The notes under the pieces were generated by a model that was not told the DNA's origin, ran no database searches, and was given only the letters and a program-made list of their open reading frames with translations. The position numbers and the translations under genes were made by a program. From DATJFQ01 sp035495555 (GTDB lineage: Bacteria > Acidobacteriota > Vicinamibacteria > Vicinamibacterales > 2-12-FULL-66-21), in assembly GCA_035495555.1 (NCBI GenBank), contig DATJFQ010000082.1, positions 1 to 64,000 on the forward strand: a DNA stretch of 64,000 nt. Direction: 5' to 3'. Positions 23,201 through 32,325 of this stretch are shown one piece after another; positions within the stretch are counted from its first letter, which is position 1, and each line of letters begins with the position of its first letter.

Positions 23201-24981
23201 GTCCGTTCTTGATCCCGATACTGCAACTGATAGAGCTTGAAGTAGATGCCGCGGCGGGCGAGGAGTTCCTGATGGGTGCCCGCCTCGCGCAGGTGGCCCT
23301 TGTGCAGCACCAGAATCTTGTCCATGTCCTGGATCGTCGACAGACGGTGGGCGATGGCGATCGTCGTGCGGCCGGCCATGAGCACTTTCAGCGCGTCGCG
23401 GATGAGCAGTTCGGTCTCGGTGTCGACGCTGGAGGTCGCTTCATCGAGGATCAGGATCCGCGGGTCGAACGCGAGCGCGCGCGCGAACGAGAGGAGTTGC
23501 TTCTGGCCCACCGATAACGTGGCGCCGCGCTCCGCGACCGGCGATTCGTACCCGTTCGGAAGCCGCCGCACAAAGGCGTCGGCGTGAACCGCCGCCGCGG
23601 CGCGCGCGACCGCCTCGTCCGAGATGCTCGCATGACCCAGCCGGATGTTGTCGGAGACCGTTCCGGTGAACAACTGGACATCCTGCAGCACCAGGCTGAA
23701 CAGGCCGCGAACGTCATCAAGCGCCATCTCGCGGATGTCGAACCCGTCGATCGTGATACGCCCCCGCGTCACGTCGTAGAACCGCAGCAGCAGGTTGATA
23801 ATCGTCGACTTCCCTGCTCCGGTCGCGCCGACGACCCCGACGCGCTCACCCGGCCGTACCTCGAACGAGACGTCGCGGAGCACGTAATCCGGCTCTCCGG
23901 CGTCGGTCGAGCTGTACGCAAACCAGACGTGGTCGAACACGATATGGCCTGCGGCCGCCTGCGTTCGGCTGGGGGTCGCGGGGTTCACGATGCTCACCGG
24001 CTCGTCGAGCAGCTTGAAAATCCGCTCCGAGGACGCCATCGCCGCCTGCAGGATGTTGAACTTTTCCGACATGTCGGAGATGGGCCGGAAGAACCGCTGC
24101 GAATAGAGCAGGAACGCCACCAGCGAGCCGAGCGTCAGCGCACCCTGCAGCACCCACTGTCCGCCGTACCAGATCGTCAGCGCCGCGGCGAGCGCGCCGA
24201 TGATTTCAATCGCCGGGTAGAAGACCGCGTAATAAAAAATAGACTGGATGTTGGCGTCGCGGTGGTCGACGTTGATGGCATCGAACTGACGGAACGCGCG
24301 TGCTTCGCGCCGGAAGAGCTGGACCGTCGCCATCCCGGTGATGTGCTCCTGCAGGTACGCATTGATGCGCGCAATCAGGCGCCGCACGGTTCGATACGAC
24401 TCGCGCACGCTCCGCCGGAACCACTGCGTGACGACGACGATGAGGGGCAGCACGGCGAAGGACACGAGCGCCAGCTTCCAGTTCATCGTCAGCAGGACGA
24501 TCATGATGCCGAGCAGCGTGAAGACGTCGCCGAAGACGGACACGACGCCCGACGTGAACATGTCGTTGATGACGTCGACGTCGGTCGTGACTCGGGTCAT
24601 GAGGCGGCCGACGGGATTGCGGTCATAAAACCGCAGATCGATCCGCTGCAGGTGCCCGTAGATCTCCCCCCGCATGTCGAACATGATGCGCTGGCCGGTC
24701 ATCTGCAGGAGCCACGTCTGCGTATATTCCAGGCAGAACGAGCCAACGAGGATGAACAGGTACGCGATCGCTATTCGGTTGACCCCCGCCAGGTCGCGCG
24801 CCGGGATGTAGCGATCGATCGCCAGCTTCATCAGGTACGGCTGCGCGAGCTGGAGCACGGACGCGGCAATGATCGCCGCGAGCGCCAGCGCCGCCTCCGA
24901 GCGGTATGGACGCAGATAGTGCAGCAGCCGCCGCATCAACCGCGCGTCATACGCTTTCCCGACTACGTCGTCATCCTGCAT
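23179..24981 (-). CDS. ABC exporter half-transporter (catalytic-site subunit)
   Basis: This 600-residue protein has six membrane helices (about 25-310) followed by a nucleotide-binding domain. The latter shows Walker A GATGAGKST, Q-loop LVLQDVQLF, signature LSVGQKQLLS (a variant of LSGGQ) and Walker B LILDEATSSVD with the catalytic Glu. The neighbour at 25101-26858 has the complementary pattern, so the two probably form a heterodimeric exporter of lipids or drugs. The final residues EVASSQ come from the intergenic repeat. Confidence 0.92.
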   Translation of the reverse strand: MQDDDVVGKAYDARLMRRLLHYLRPYRSEAALALAAIIAASVLQLAQPYLMKLAIDRYIPARDLAGVNRIAIAYLFILVGSFCLEYTQTWLLQMTGQRIMFDMRGEIYGHLQRIDLRFYDRNPVGRLMTRVTTDVDVINDMFTSGVVSVFGDVFTLLGIMIVLLTMNWKLALVSFAVLPLIVVVTQWFRRSVRESYRTVRRLIARINAYLQEHITGMATVQLFRREARAFRQFDAINVDHRDANIQSIFYYAVFYPAIEIIGALAAALTIWYGGQWVLQGALTLGSLVAFLLYSQRFFRPISDMSEKFNILQAAMASSERIFKLLDEPVSIVNPATPSRTQAAAGHIVFDHVWFAYSSTDAGEPDYVLRDVSFEVRPGERVGVVGATGAGKSTIINLLLRFYDVTRGRITIDGFDIREMALDDVRGLFSLVLQDVQLFTGTVSDNIRLGHASISDEAVARAAAAVHADAFVRRLPNGYESPVAERGATLSVGQKQLLSFARALAFDPRILILDEATSSVDTETELLIRDALKVLMAGRTTIAIAHRLSTIQDMDKILVLHKGHLREAGTHQELLARRGIYFKLYQLQYRDQERTEVASSQ

Positions 24982-24991
24982 GGGTCAGAAA

Positions 24992-25098
24992 GAAGTTTCC
25001 AGTTACCAGTCGCCAGTTGTCAGTTGCCAGTCGTCAGTTGTCAGTTGTCAGTAGTCAGTGTCAGTTGTCCGAGTTGGGAACCGGAGGTTGGTAATTGG
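24992..25098. repeat. CCAGT/CAGTTGTC short-word repeat between the two ABC genes
   Basis: About eleven CAGTTNNCAG-type words are followed by TTGGTAATTGG near 25090. That segment can pair with CCAGTTACCAG through G-U pairs in RNA. It lies between two co-directional genes, so it is not only a terminator of convergent genes. Confidence 0.65.
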
Positions 25099-25100
25099 CG

Positions 25101-26858
25101 TTAACTCGCCTGTAATTCCTCTTCGAGCAACTGCTTGCGGTGGAGCGCGGCATAGAGGCCGTTGCGCTGCACGAGCTCGTCGTGCCTCCCCCGCTCGGCA
25201 ATCCGGCCATCCTGCAGCACACAGATCTGATCGGCCTCGCGAACCGTCGACACCCGGTGGGCGACGATGAGCGATGTGCGCTGGCGCATCACGTGTCGCA
25301 GCCGTGAGAGGATTTCCTCCTCCGTGTACGTGTCGACCGCCGAAAGCGCGTCGTCCAGCATGAGGATTGGTGGGTTGGCGTACAGAGCGCGCGCGAGCGC
25401 GGTGCGCTGCTTCTGTCCTCCGGACAACGTGATGCCACGTTCGCCGACCATGGTGTCGTAGCCCCGCGGGAACTCTTCGACGTCCTTGTCGAGGCGCGCG
25501 ATGGCCGCAGCCTTCCTGACCTCGTCGATCGGCGCGCGGGGCTCCGGAGAAGAAAACGAGACGTTTTCGGCGATCGTGTCGGAGAAGAGGAACGGCTCCT
25601 GCGGAACGAATCCGATCGCCCCCCGAAGGCGAGCGAGCGGAATTTCCCGGACGTCGACGCCGCTGATGAACACCGTCCCGGCGGGGGGTTCATGCAGCCT
25701 CGGGAGCAGATTCAGCAGCGTCGACTTGCCCGACCCCGTGCTTCCGATGAACGCGACCGTCTGGCCGGGTTCGATTCGTAAGTCAATGTCCCGCAACACG
25801 GGTCGATCGGATCCCGGGTAGGTGAAGGTCAGCGACTGGATCTCGATCGGTCCGTCGAGCGGCGCCATCATCCCCGCCTGGGTCACGTGCGAGTCATCGA
25901 TCGCCGCCGGTTCCCGCATGATCTCCTGCATCCGGCCCCACGAGGCGAACCCGCGCTGCAGGATGTTCGTCACCCAGCCAAAGGCAATCATCGGCCAGGC
26001 GAGCATGACGAGATAGCCGTTGAACGCGACGAACTCCCCCAGCGAGATCTCGCCGCGAATGACGGCGCGGCTCCCCAGCCACAGGACCATCAGCGACCCG
26101 AGCCCGAGGAAAAACGTCATGCTCGGATAAAACGCGCCCTGCAGCCGGATCAGCACGCGGTTTCGCTCGAGATACTCGAGGTTCGAACGGCGGAATCGGT
26201 CCTGCTCGTGTGCTTCCTGCCGGTACGCGCGAACGACGCGCACGCCGGACAGCGCCTCCTGGACGACTGCGCTCACATCGGACAGTTGCGCCTGGATCTT
26301 CTCGAAGCGCTTGTGGATGGCGCTGCCGAAGTACTTCACCGAGAGCGAGACGAACGGCAGCGGGATCAGCGCGATCAGCGTCAGCCTGGCGTCAATCGCC
26401 GCCATGAGCGCAATCGCCACGACGAACACCAGCACGGTCTGCGCGGAGTACATGATCGCCGGGCCGATCATCATGCGCACGGCGTTCAAATCGTTGGTCG
26501 CGCGCGACATCAGGTCGCCCGTGCGATGCGCCTGGTAGTAGCCCAGGGACAGGCGCTCGAGATGCGCGAAGAAGTCGTTGCGCATGTCGTACTCGATGTC
26601 GCGCGACGCCCCGATGATGATGCGGCGCATCAGGAACAGGAACACGCCGCGAACGAGCGAGATGCCCAGCAGCAGTCCCGCGTAGAAGAGCAGCTTCTCG
26701 CGCGTGACGCCGAGGTTCAGGTCGTCGATCGCGTACTTGAGCACCCACGGGGACGCGAGCTGAAACGCGGTCGTCAGCAGGACGCAGACGAATCCAATCG
26801 CGAAAGCTCGACGGTAACGAAGGACGTAGGGAAGGAGGGCTCGAACGGACGAGGACAT
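25101..26858 (-). CDS. ABC exporter half-transporter (degenerate-site subunit)
   Basis: This 585-residue protein has six membrane helices in the first ~310 residues and a nucleotide-binding domain. It shows Walker A GSTGSGKST, signature LSGGQKQRTALARAL and Walker B LMLDDALSAVD, where Asp replaces the catalytic Glu. In heterodimeric exporters this substitution marks the non-hydrolysing site, which matches the variant signature of the partner downstream. It precedes the partner by 120 bases on the same strand, so an operon is likely. Confidence 0.92.
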   Translation of the reverse strand: MSSSVRALLPYVLRYRRAFAIGFVCVLLTTAFQLASPWVLKYAIDDLNLGVTREKLLFYAGLLLGISLVRGVFLFLMRRIIIGASRDIEYDMRNDFFAHLERLSLGYYQAHRTGDLMSRATNDLNAVRMMIGPAIMYSAQTVLVFVVAIALMAAIDARLTLIALIPLPFVSLSVKYFGSAIHKRFEKIQAQLSDVSAVVQEALSGVRVVRAYRQEAHEQDRFRRSNLEYLERNRVLIRLQGAFYPSMTFFLGLGSLMVLWLGSRAVIRGEISLGEFVAFNGYLVMLAWPMIAFGWVTNILQRGFASWGRMQEIMREPAAIDDSHVTQAGMMAPLDGPIEIQSLTFTYPGSDRPVLRDIDLRIEPGQTVAFIGSTGSGKSTLLNLLPRLHEPPAGTVFISGVDVREIPLARLRGAIGFVPQEPFLFSDTIAENVSFSSPEPRAPIDEVRKAAAIARLDKDVEEFPRGYDTMVGERGITLSGGQKQRTALARALYANPPILMLDDALSAVDTYTEEEILSRLRHVMRQRTSLIVAHRVSTVREADQICVLQDGRIAERGRHDELVQRNGLYAALHRKQLLEEELQAS

Positions 26859-26883
26859 GAACTCTCAGGATACCCAAAAACCC

Positions 26884-27232
26884 AACGAACGGTTCTGGGT
26901 TCGGCGGTTGCGGAGGTGCGGCGGTTCTTTTTCGTTCGCGTTCAGGTTCGGGTTCTCGGTTCGCGTTCGGGTTCGGGGGGTCGGATGTTCGGGCTCATCA
27001 CGCACGAAGATGCTGCAGGTATGGAATTGAGCGGACCTTACGCCGCTAAATGCCACGCCGTTGCAGTCCCGCACGCGACTTGATCTGCTGTGATGAAAAA
27101 CTGGTGGCTGAAAATCTGGCGTGTCGACCCGAACCCCGAACCCGAACCCCGAACCCGAACCCGAACCCGAACCGAGAACCCGAACGAGAGCGAACCGCCG
27201 CACCGCCGCACCGCCGAACCCAGAACCGCAGC
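26884..27232. repeat. Split word/anti-word array (GTTCGG ... GAACCC) around a unique core
   Basis: GGTTCGGG-type words fill 26890-26985 and CGAACCCG words fill 27126-27232. A ~130-base AT-richer unique core lies at 26990-27120. The left arm includes GCGGAGGTGCGGCGGTTC and the right arm includes GAACCGCCGCACCGCCG, which are near complements. I find no convincing gene in the 26859-27316 gap. Confidence 0.75.
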
Positions 27233-27236
27233 GAAG

Positions 27237-27270
27237 AAAAAAAGGGCGGCCCAGTTTCCTGAGCCGCCCC
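27237..27270 (-). terminator. Intrinsic terminator of the TonB receptor gene
   Basis: On the minus strand GGGGCGGCTC and GGGCCGCCC flank AGGAAACT and are followed by seven T residues. It lies 47 bases past the receptor stop. Confidence 0.85.
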
Positions 27271-27316
27271 CTCCCCTCCTGGCGTTATTGGATGGTGGTT
27301 TGGGCCGCCGTACGAA

Positions 27317-30274
27317 TCAGAATTGAATACGCGCGCCGAGCTGCAGCTTCCGCGGCGTGTAGCTGGTGTTGTAGTCGGTCAATACCAGGAACGTCGACTG
27401 CGTGTTCAGGTTCCCGCCCGGGTTCGCGAAGTTCGTGTGGTTCGTCAGATTGAAGACGTCCGCCGCGATTTCCAGCGTGCGTCCGCCGGTCAGCGGGAAC
27501 TTGTACCCAAAGCGCATATCGAGCTCGAAGAACCCCGGCCCGCGCGCGCCGTTGCGCTCACTCTTGTAGTCCTTGAGCGTGTACGTGTCGGTCGTGCCGA
27601 ACGCCTGATATGACCCCGCCGGGAGCGGTTCCGCCTGGATGCCGTTCTGGTCGGGATCGATGGCGCTGTTGGTGAGCGAGAACGGATTGCCGCTCAGGGC
27701 GCGCGCCACCCAGCTCAAATTCAGTCCGTGGGTCCGCGGCACGAGCGCGGTCCCGCTGACGGTGAAGTTGTGGTGGATGTCGAAATCCGTCGGGCCTTCG
27801 TTCAAATCCAGGTTCATGTCCTGTCCGACCTGGAAGTTGCTGCCCGGGGCGCCGTTGCCCGACGTGTTCCCGCGCGAATTGCCGTAGGTGTACGACACCT
27901 GCGCGCTGTAATTCTGGCTGAACCGCTTCTTCATCTGCAGCAGGATCGCGTCGTAATCCACCCGGCCGGTGTTCACGAACTGATTCACGTTGCCGACGAA
28001 GTTCTTGAAGGTCGGATGGATCCCCTGCACGAACGTCACCGCATCCGTGAGAGCCGGGCTGCCGATTCTGACGGCCGTTGACTGGTTCACGTTCGGCGTC
28101 GGACGATGCGACGGGTTGAGGTTGAGGATCATCAGCATCTGGCGTTGGCGGTTGTGCACGTAATCGCCGGACACGCTGAGATTCGCCGCGAGCTGCCGCT
28201 CGTAGCCAATCGTGAACTGGTCCGTGTACGAGGCGTGCCGATCCGGGTTGTCGAACGTGACGGTCCCGGTGTTCTGGAGGAGTCCCCCGCCGCCGCCGAG
28301 TTGCTGCAGCAGGCCCTGGTTGATCGTCGGACCGTTCACGAGGAACGGATCGGTCGGCAGCAGACCGTTGCGCGGTCCGAGATCGGGGCCGTTGACCGGC
28401 GTGGTGAACGTCGTCGACGACACAAACGGCGTTCCGGTCCACAGACCGCCGATGAGTTCGAGGTGCTGCCGTTCGTAGAACCGCCCGTATCCGCCGCGTA
28501 CGACCGCCTTGCCGTCGCCCATGTCGTAGGTCACGCCAACCCGCGGTGCGAAGTTGTTCGTATCCTTCGGCGCTTTCGAGACAAACGGGTCGTCTGTTTC
28601 TGGAATCGGGAAGTTCTCGAGGTCGTAACGCACGCCCAGGCTCAGCGTCAGCTTCGGGGTAAAGCGCCATTTGTCCTGCACGAACGCCGCGAGATAGTGA
28701 ATCTTCTCGTAGGTGGTCGTCGTGCCGCCAAGCCGAATGGAGAACCGATCCGGATAGGTCCGCGGATCGTTCGCGTTGAACGGCTTGTCGTTCTGGCCGA
28801 ACGAGAACGTGCCGTTCGCGTTGCCGTCGTTCAGGTTGTTGGCACCCGTGTACTCGTACTGGGCGCCGAACTTGATGTCGTGGTCGCCGTGCTTGTTCGG
28901 CACGAACCAGGCGAGCGTCTCATCGAGCTGGATCGCGTCGTCGATACGGGCCTGCGCCGTGTTGTCCTGCTGATCGGAGTAGGTCTGGTACGCCAGCGTC
29001 GGCGGGCACTTGGACAGATCGCGGCCGCTCGTGTTGTAGCAGTGGTTGGCAAACGCGACGTTCTCGCGCGTCCATGTCAGGCGCAGCGTATTGACCTTGG
29101 TGTTCGAGAGGACGCTGTTCACGTCGGTCGACAGCGTCTGGTCGACGTCCGATTCCTCCCGCGCGCCCGCCAGCGACACCCGGTTGATGATCTGATTCAG
29201 CTGCGGCGACTGCTCACGCAGCCAGCGCACGCTGTACGTGTTGTTCTTCGTCAACTGGTGATCGCCCCGGAGGATCGTGTTCCACACGCGATCCAGCGTG
29301 GCAGTCGTCGTGTTCAAGTCCGGCCGCGCCGGGATGTTGATCGTGTTCGGCCGGTCGATCGCGAAGCGCTCGAGGCTGAAGAAGTAGTGGAGCTCGTTCT
29401 TGACGATCGGTCCGCCGACCGTGCCGCCCCAGCGGTCGTACTTCGTGTCCGCTTTCGGAAGGTTCTCTTCCTTCGCGAAGAAGTCCTTATTGGTCCACGC
29501 GCCGCGCTGGAAATAGCCGAACGCGCTGCCGCGCAGCTCGTTCGTCCCGGCCTTCGTCACCGCGTTGATCACGGCACCGCCCGTGCGGCCGAATTCCGCG
29601 TCGAACTGATTGGTGATGACCTGGAACTCCTGAATCGCCTCAATGGGCGTCCGCGCCTGCGTGCCCGCGCGCTGCCCGATGACGTCGTCGTTGTTGTTGC
29701 CGCCGTCGAGCATGTAGTTGTTGTTGCGCGGATCCTGCCCGTTGACGCTGATCGAATCGCTGCCGAACGACTCGGTGCTGATCGAAGGGACAATGCCGGG
29801 GAGCAGCCCCACGAAGCCGACGAAGTTCCCGTTCACACTCGGGAGTTCCACGAGCGTCTGGTTCGTGATGTTGCCGCCGATTTCCTTGGACGTGACATCG
29901 ACCAGCGGCGACTCGGCGGAGACGTTCACGGTCTCTTCGAGCGAGCCGACCTCCATGGTCACATCGATGGACGTCGTGTTGCCGACCGAGAGCTGAAGGT
30001 TGCCGCGGGTGAACTTCTTGAAGCCCTGAAGCTCGGCGACGACTTCATAGGTGCCGGGCGTCAGGCCGCTCGCGATGAACGAGCCATCGCTGCCGCTCTG
30101 CGTTTCGCGGAACATGCCGGTCGCCTGATTGCGCACCGTGACGGTGACGCCGGGAAGCACCCCGCCCTGCGAGTCGACAACCTTTCCCCGAAGCTCGGTA
30201 GTGCCCTGCTGGGCGTAAGTAGGTACAGTGAGAAGCAGGAGCGCGAACAGCGCTCCCAACACACGACGGAACAT
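27317..30274 (-). CDS. TonB-dependent receptor, Oar-like, with carboxypeptidase regulatory domain
   Basis: This 985-residue outer-membrane protein has a signal peptide ending near TYAQ and a carboxypeptidase-regulatory-like domain (about 22-110, GKVVDSQGGVLPGVTVTVRN). A plug with SISVNGQDPRNNNYMLDGGNNND follows, then a long beta-barrel ending in LGARIQF with the terminal Phe of barrel proteins. The ATG at 30274 follows GGGAGGA; the upstream open frame is not needed. Such expanded Oar-like receptors are typical of Acidobacteria and usually import or bind oligosaccharides, but the substrate is unknown. The gntR regulator lies directly upstream. Confidence 0.93.
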   Translation of the reverse strand: MFRRVLGALFALLLLTVPTYAQQGTTELRGKVVDSQGGVLPGVTVTVRNQATGMFRETQSGSDGSFIASGLTPGTYEVVAELQGFKKFTRGNLQLSVGNTTSIDVTMEVGSLEETVNVSAESPLVDVTSKEIGGNITNQTLVELPSVNGNFVGFVGLLPGIVPSISTESFGSDSISVNGQDPRNNNYMLDGGNNNDDVIGQRAGTQARTPIEAIQEFQVITNQFDAEFGRTGGAVINAVTKAGTNELRGSAFGYFQRGAWTNKDFFAKEENLPKADTKYDRWGGTVGGPIVKNELHYFFSLERFAIDRPNTINIPARPDLNTTTATLDRVWNTILRGDHQLTKNNTYSVRWLREQSPQLNQIINRVSLAGAREESDVDQTLSTDVNSVLSNTKVNTLRLTWTRENVAFANHCYNTSGRDLSKCPPTLAYQTYSDQQDNTAQARIDDAIQLDETLAWFVPNKHGDHDIKFGAQYEYTGANNLNDGNANGTFSFGQNDKPFNANDPRTYPDRFSIRLGGTTTTYEKIHYLAAFVQDKWRFTPKLTLSLGVRYDLENFPIPETDDPFVSKAPKDTNNFAPRVGVTYDMGDGKAVVRGGYGRFYERQHLELIGGLWTGTPFVSSTTFTTPVNGPDLGPRNGLLPTDPFLVNGPTINQGLLQQLGGGGGLLQNTGTVTFDNPDRHASYTDQFTIGYERQLAANLSVSGDYVHNRQRQMLMILNLNPSHRPTPNVNQSTAVRIGSPALTDAVTFVQGIHPTFKNFVGNVNQFVNTGRVDYDAILLQMKKRFSQNYSAQVSYTYGNSRGNTSGNGAPGSNFQVGQDMNLDLNEGPTDFDIHHNFTVSGTALVPRTHGLNLSWVARALSGNPFSLTNSAIDPDQNGIQAEPLPAGSYQAFGTTDTYTLKDYKSERNGARGPGFFELDMRFGYKFPLTGGRTLEIAADVFNLTNHTNFANPGGNLNTQSTFLVLTDYNTSYTPRKLQLGARIQF

Positions 30275-30381
30275 AAGCGGTCCTCCCAACGGCTTACGAG
30301 TCGACCGATTCGGACTTTTGGACGGGCAGGATCCTGATTCATGGATCCTGGCGGAGCCGAAGAAGTCTAAGTATTTGATTC

Positions 30382-30415
30382 TGTACAGGTCTCCCAGGGA
30401 TACGCGCGGTATACA
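30382..30415 (-). promoter_or_regulatory. Candidate GntR operator upstream of the TonB receptor
   Basis: The stretch holds CTGTACAG (30382-30389), GGGATACGC (30398-30406) and GTATAC (30410-30415). GGGATACGC and GTATAC also occur together immediately before the gntR start. Confidence 0.5.
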
Positions 30416-30458
30416 GCAAATAAAATGCCGCGACCGACACTCCACCAGCGTATTGGTA

Positions 30459-31184
30459 TCAGGTCATGGCGACGCCGGCGAGCTGGCCGCGCATGAGCGC
30501 GTCCTTCATCAACCGGCTGCCGCAATCGAGGTGGGCCTCCATGCGATCGCGCGCCGCGGTGGGGTTCCGGGCGGCAATGGCGTCGACGATCTCGCGGTGC
30601 GCGTCCGACGCGCTGTCTTGAAACGGCCCGAAGCTGACGCCGAGCGACATGAACCGGTCGACCTGCCCAAGGCACCGTTCGATGAGTTCCAGCGCGAGGC
30701 CGTTCCGGGCGACCGCGGCGATCGCGAGGTGAAACTGGACGTTCGCGATTTCCGATTCGCGAAAATTCTGGGCAGCCCCGATCGGAACGCTGGCGAGGCG
30801 GCGCAGGCGCTCGACGTCCTCGGGAGTGGCGAGTTCGGCCGCGCGCGCGGCCGCGGCGCCTTCGAGCAAACGTCGCACGTCGAACGTGTCGTGGATGTGC
30901 TGGACCGTGACGCGGGCGACGAAGTATCCATGCCCAAGCACGCGCTCGAGGTACCCCTCCTGCCACAGCCGCGCGAGGCCCTCGCGAATCGGCGTGCGGC
31001 TCATGCCGTGCTCGGTTGCGAGGCTGACTTCTGACAGCGGCGCGCCAGGCCGATAGCGGCCCTCCACGATCCCGGCTTTGAGGTTGCGGTAAGCGCGTTC
31101 CACATGCGGCGCCGCATCCTGCCCGTCCCGGGCCGGCGATGCTTCACGCCGCGTCCGTCCCCGCGCAATGGAAGGGTGCTTCAA
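30459..31184 (-). CDS. GntR/FadR-family transcriptional regulator
   Basis: This 241-residue protein has an N-terminal winged helix at about 28-95 (AYRNLKAGIVEGRYRPGAPL, SEVSLATEHGMSRTPIREGL). The C-terminal helical FCD ligand domain is at about 100-230, with metal-type residues in FHLAIAAVARN and DSASDAHREIVDAI. It probably senses an organic acid or sugar acid. It lies directly upstream of the TonB receptor on the same strand, and operator-like words are shared by both genes, so it likely controls itself and the receptor. Confidence 0.9.
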   Translation of the reverse strand: MKHPSIARGRTRREASPARDGQDAAPHVERAYRNLKAGIVEGRYRPGAPLSEVSLATEHGMSRTPIREGLARLWQEGYLERVLGHGYFVARVTVQHIHDTFDVRRLLEGAAAARAAELATPEDVERLRRLASVPIGAAQNFRESEIANVQFHLAIAAVARNGLALELIERCLGQVDRFMSLGVSFGPFQDSASDAHREIVDAIAARNPTAARDRMEAHLDCGSRLMKDALMRGQLAGVAMT

Positions 31185-31190
31185 GGCCGA

Positions 31191-31212
31191 TGAGTATACT
31201 CACGGGATACGC
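31191..31212 (-). promoter_or_regulatory. Candidate autoregulatory operator of gntR
   Basis: A perfect 12-base palindrome TGAGTATACTCA (31191-31202) is followed by GGGATACGC (31204-31212). It lies seven bases before the gntR start codon, where a bound repressor would block initiation. Confidence 0.55.
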
Positions 31213-31221
31213 AGGCGGCAA

Positions 31222-31290
31222 GCGTAACAGTAGCCAGTCGTCCGTTTGGAAGTTGGGCATTGGGAGTTGGGCATTGGGAGTTGGGAATTA
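31222..31290. repeat. GTTGGGCATTGGGA short-word repeat
   Basis: AGTTGGGCATTGGG occurs twice in tandem and is followed by AGTTGGGAATT. A CCAGTCG word lies to the left. It is a one-sided member of the short-word family. Confidence 0.55.
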
Positions 31291-31371
31291 AAGATGCTAT
31301 CCTCCCTGTAGCCTTCTCCCAGCAGGCTCCTGCGAAGCGTTTCCCAAAATCAACCGGGGCGAGAACCAGTC

Positions 31372-32214
31372 ATGCGCATACGTCCGCTTTCGACCTTCGT
31401 CTGCCTGCTCGCAGCCATGACCGTCGCTTCTCCGGCTGTCGCGCAGTACGGCGGCTCGGGTCTGTCGAACCGCGCCACCGGAGAGAATTACCGCGTCGAG
31501 GCCGGCATCTTCTTCTGGGGGCCCTCCCCCGACATCGTGATTGCCAGCGAGGGCCTCGGGCAGGAGGCCGACAAGATCGACTTCGTCAACGACCTCGGCA
31601 TCGAGAAGAGCACGTTCAAGCAGTTCAAGATCACGCTGCGGCCTGCCACGAAGCACAAGTTTCGCTTCGAGTTCACGCCGATCCGGTACAACGCCGCCCA
31701 GACGATCACGCGCGTGTTCGTGTTCAACGGCCAGCGGTACACGATCGGTCTTCCGGTGCAGACCGCCGTGCAGTGGAACGCCTACCGTTTCGCGTACGAA
31801 TGGGACTTCGTCTATCGTGACCGCGGCTTCGCCGGCCTCGTCCTCGAAACGAAGTACACGGATATCCAAGCCTCGCTCGATGCGACGTTCGCGGGCGTGA
31901 CGGACCACGAGTTCACACACGCGAAAGCGCCGATTCCTGCCATCGGCCTCATCGGCCGCGGCTACGTCGCGCCCAATATTTCGATCACCGGCGAATTCAC
32001 CGGGTTCAAGCTGCCCGAGATCGGGTCCGCCGACAGCGACAACCATTACAGCGGCAAATACTTCGACTTCGACCTCTACGGGACGGTGAACTTCACCGAC
32101 AACTTCGGCGTGGATGCAGGGTACCGCTCCTTCGACGTCGATTACCTCGTCAAGCGCGATTCGGGCACGCTCAAGTTGAAGGGCCTGTATATCGGTGGCA
32201 AGGCGAGGTTCTGA
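31372..32214 (+). CDS. Exported outer-membrane-like protein of unknown function
   Basis: This 280-residue protein has a signal peptide (about 1-24, cleavage after TVASPAVA). The rest is rich in alternating aromatic strands such as YRVEAGIFFWG, HKFRFEFTPIRYN and YFDFDLYGTVNFTDNFGVDAGYR, and it ends LYIGGKARF. This pattern fits an eight- to twelve-stranded beta-barrel. I do not recognise a family. It is transcribed away from gntR and ends at a hairpin array shared with the convergent membrane protein. Confidence 0.75.
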   Translation: MRIRPLSTFVCLLAAMTVASPAVAQYGGSGLSNRATGENYRVEAGIFFWGPSPDIVIASEGLGQEADKIDFVNDLGIEKSTFKQFKITLRPATKHKFRFEFTPIRYNAAQTITRVFVFNGQRYTIGLPVQTAVQWNAYRFAYEWDFVYRDRGFAGLVLETKYTDIQASLDATFAGVTDHEFTHAKAPIPAIGLIGRGYVAPNISITGEFTGFKLPEIGSADSDNHYSGKYFDFDLYGTVNFTDNFGVDAGYRSFDVDYLVKRDSGTLKLKGLYIGGKARF

Positions 32215-32227
32215 GAGAGAAAAGCGA

Positions 32228-32318
32228 TAACGACACAACTACGCAACTGCCAACGATACAAGGTGACAACTTCCAGTTTGTCACCTCGATTAGCTGGAAG
32301 TTGTGTCGTTGGGTCGTT
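32228..32318. terminator. Multi-hairpin region between convergent genes
   Basis: Three perfect stems overlap: CGACACAAC/GTTGTGTCG (32231, 32300), AGGTGACAA/TTGTCACCT (32261, 32278) and ACAACTTCCAG/CTGGAAGTTGT (32266, 32294). The last two share bases and cannot form together. A bidirectional terminator is likely. Words such as ACTACGCAACT link it to the array at 6918. Confidence 0.6.
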
Positions 32319-32325
32319 GACGACG

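Noticed and set aside
26990..27120. Small gene in the unique core between repeat arms
   Set aside because: An ATG near 27090 opens a frame that runs into PEPRTRTR-type repeat translation; no ribosome site and no similarity.
28106..30337. 743-codon open frame antisense to the TonB receptor
   Set aside because: It is the mirror of a well-supported gene in GC-rich DNA; the protein has no recognisable domain.
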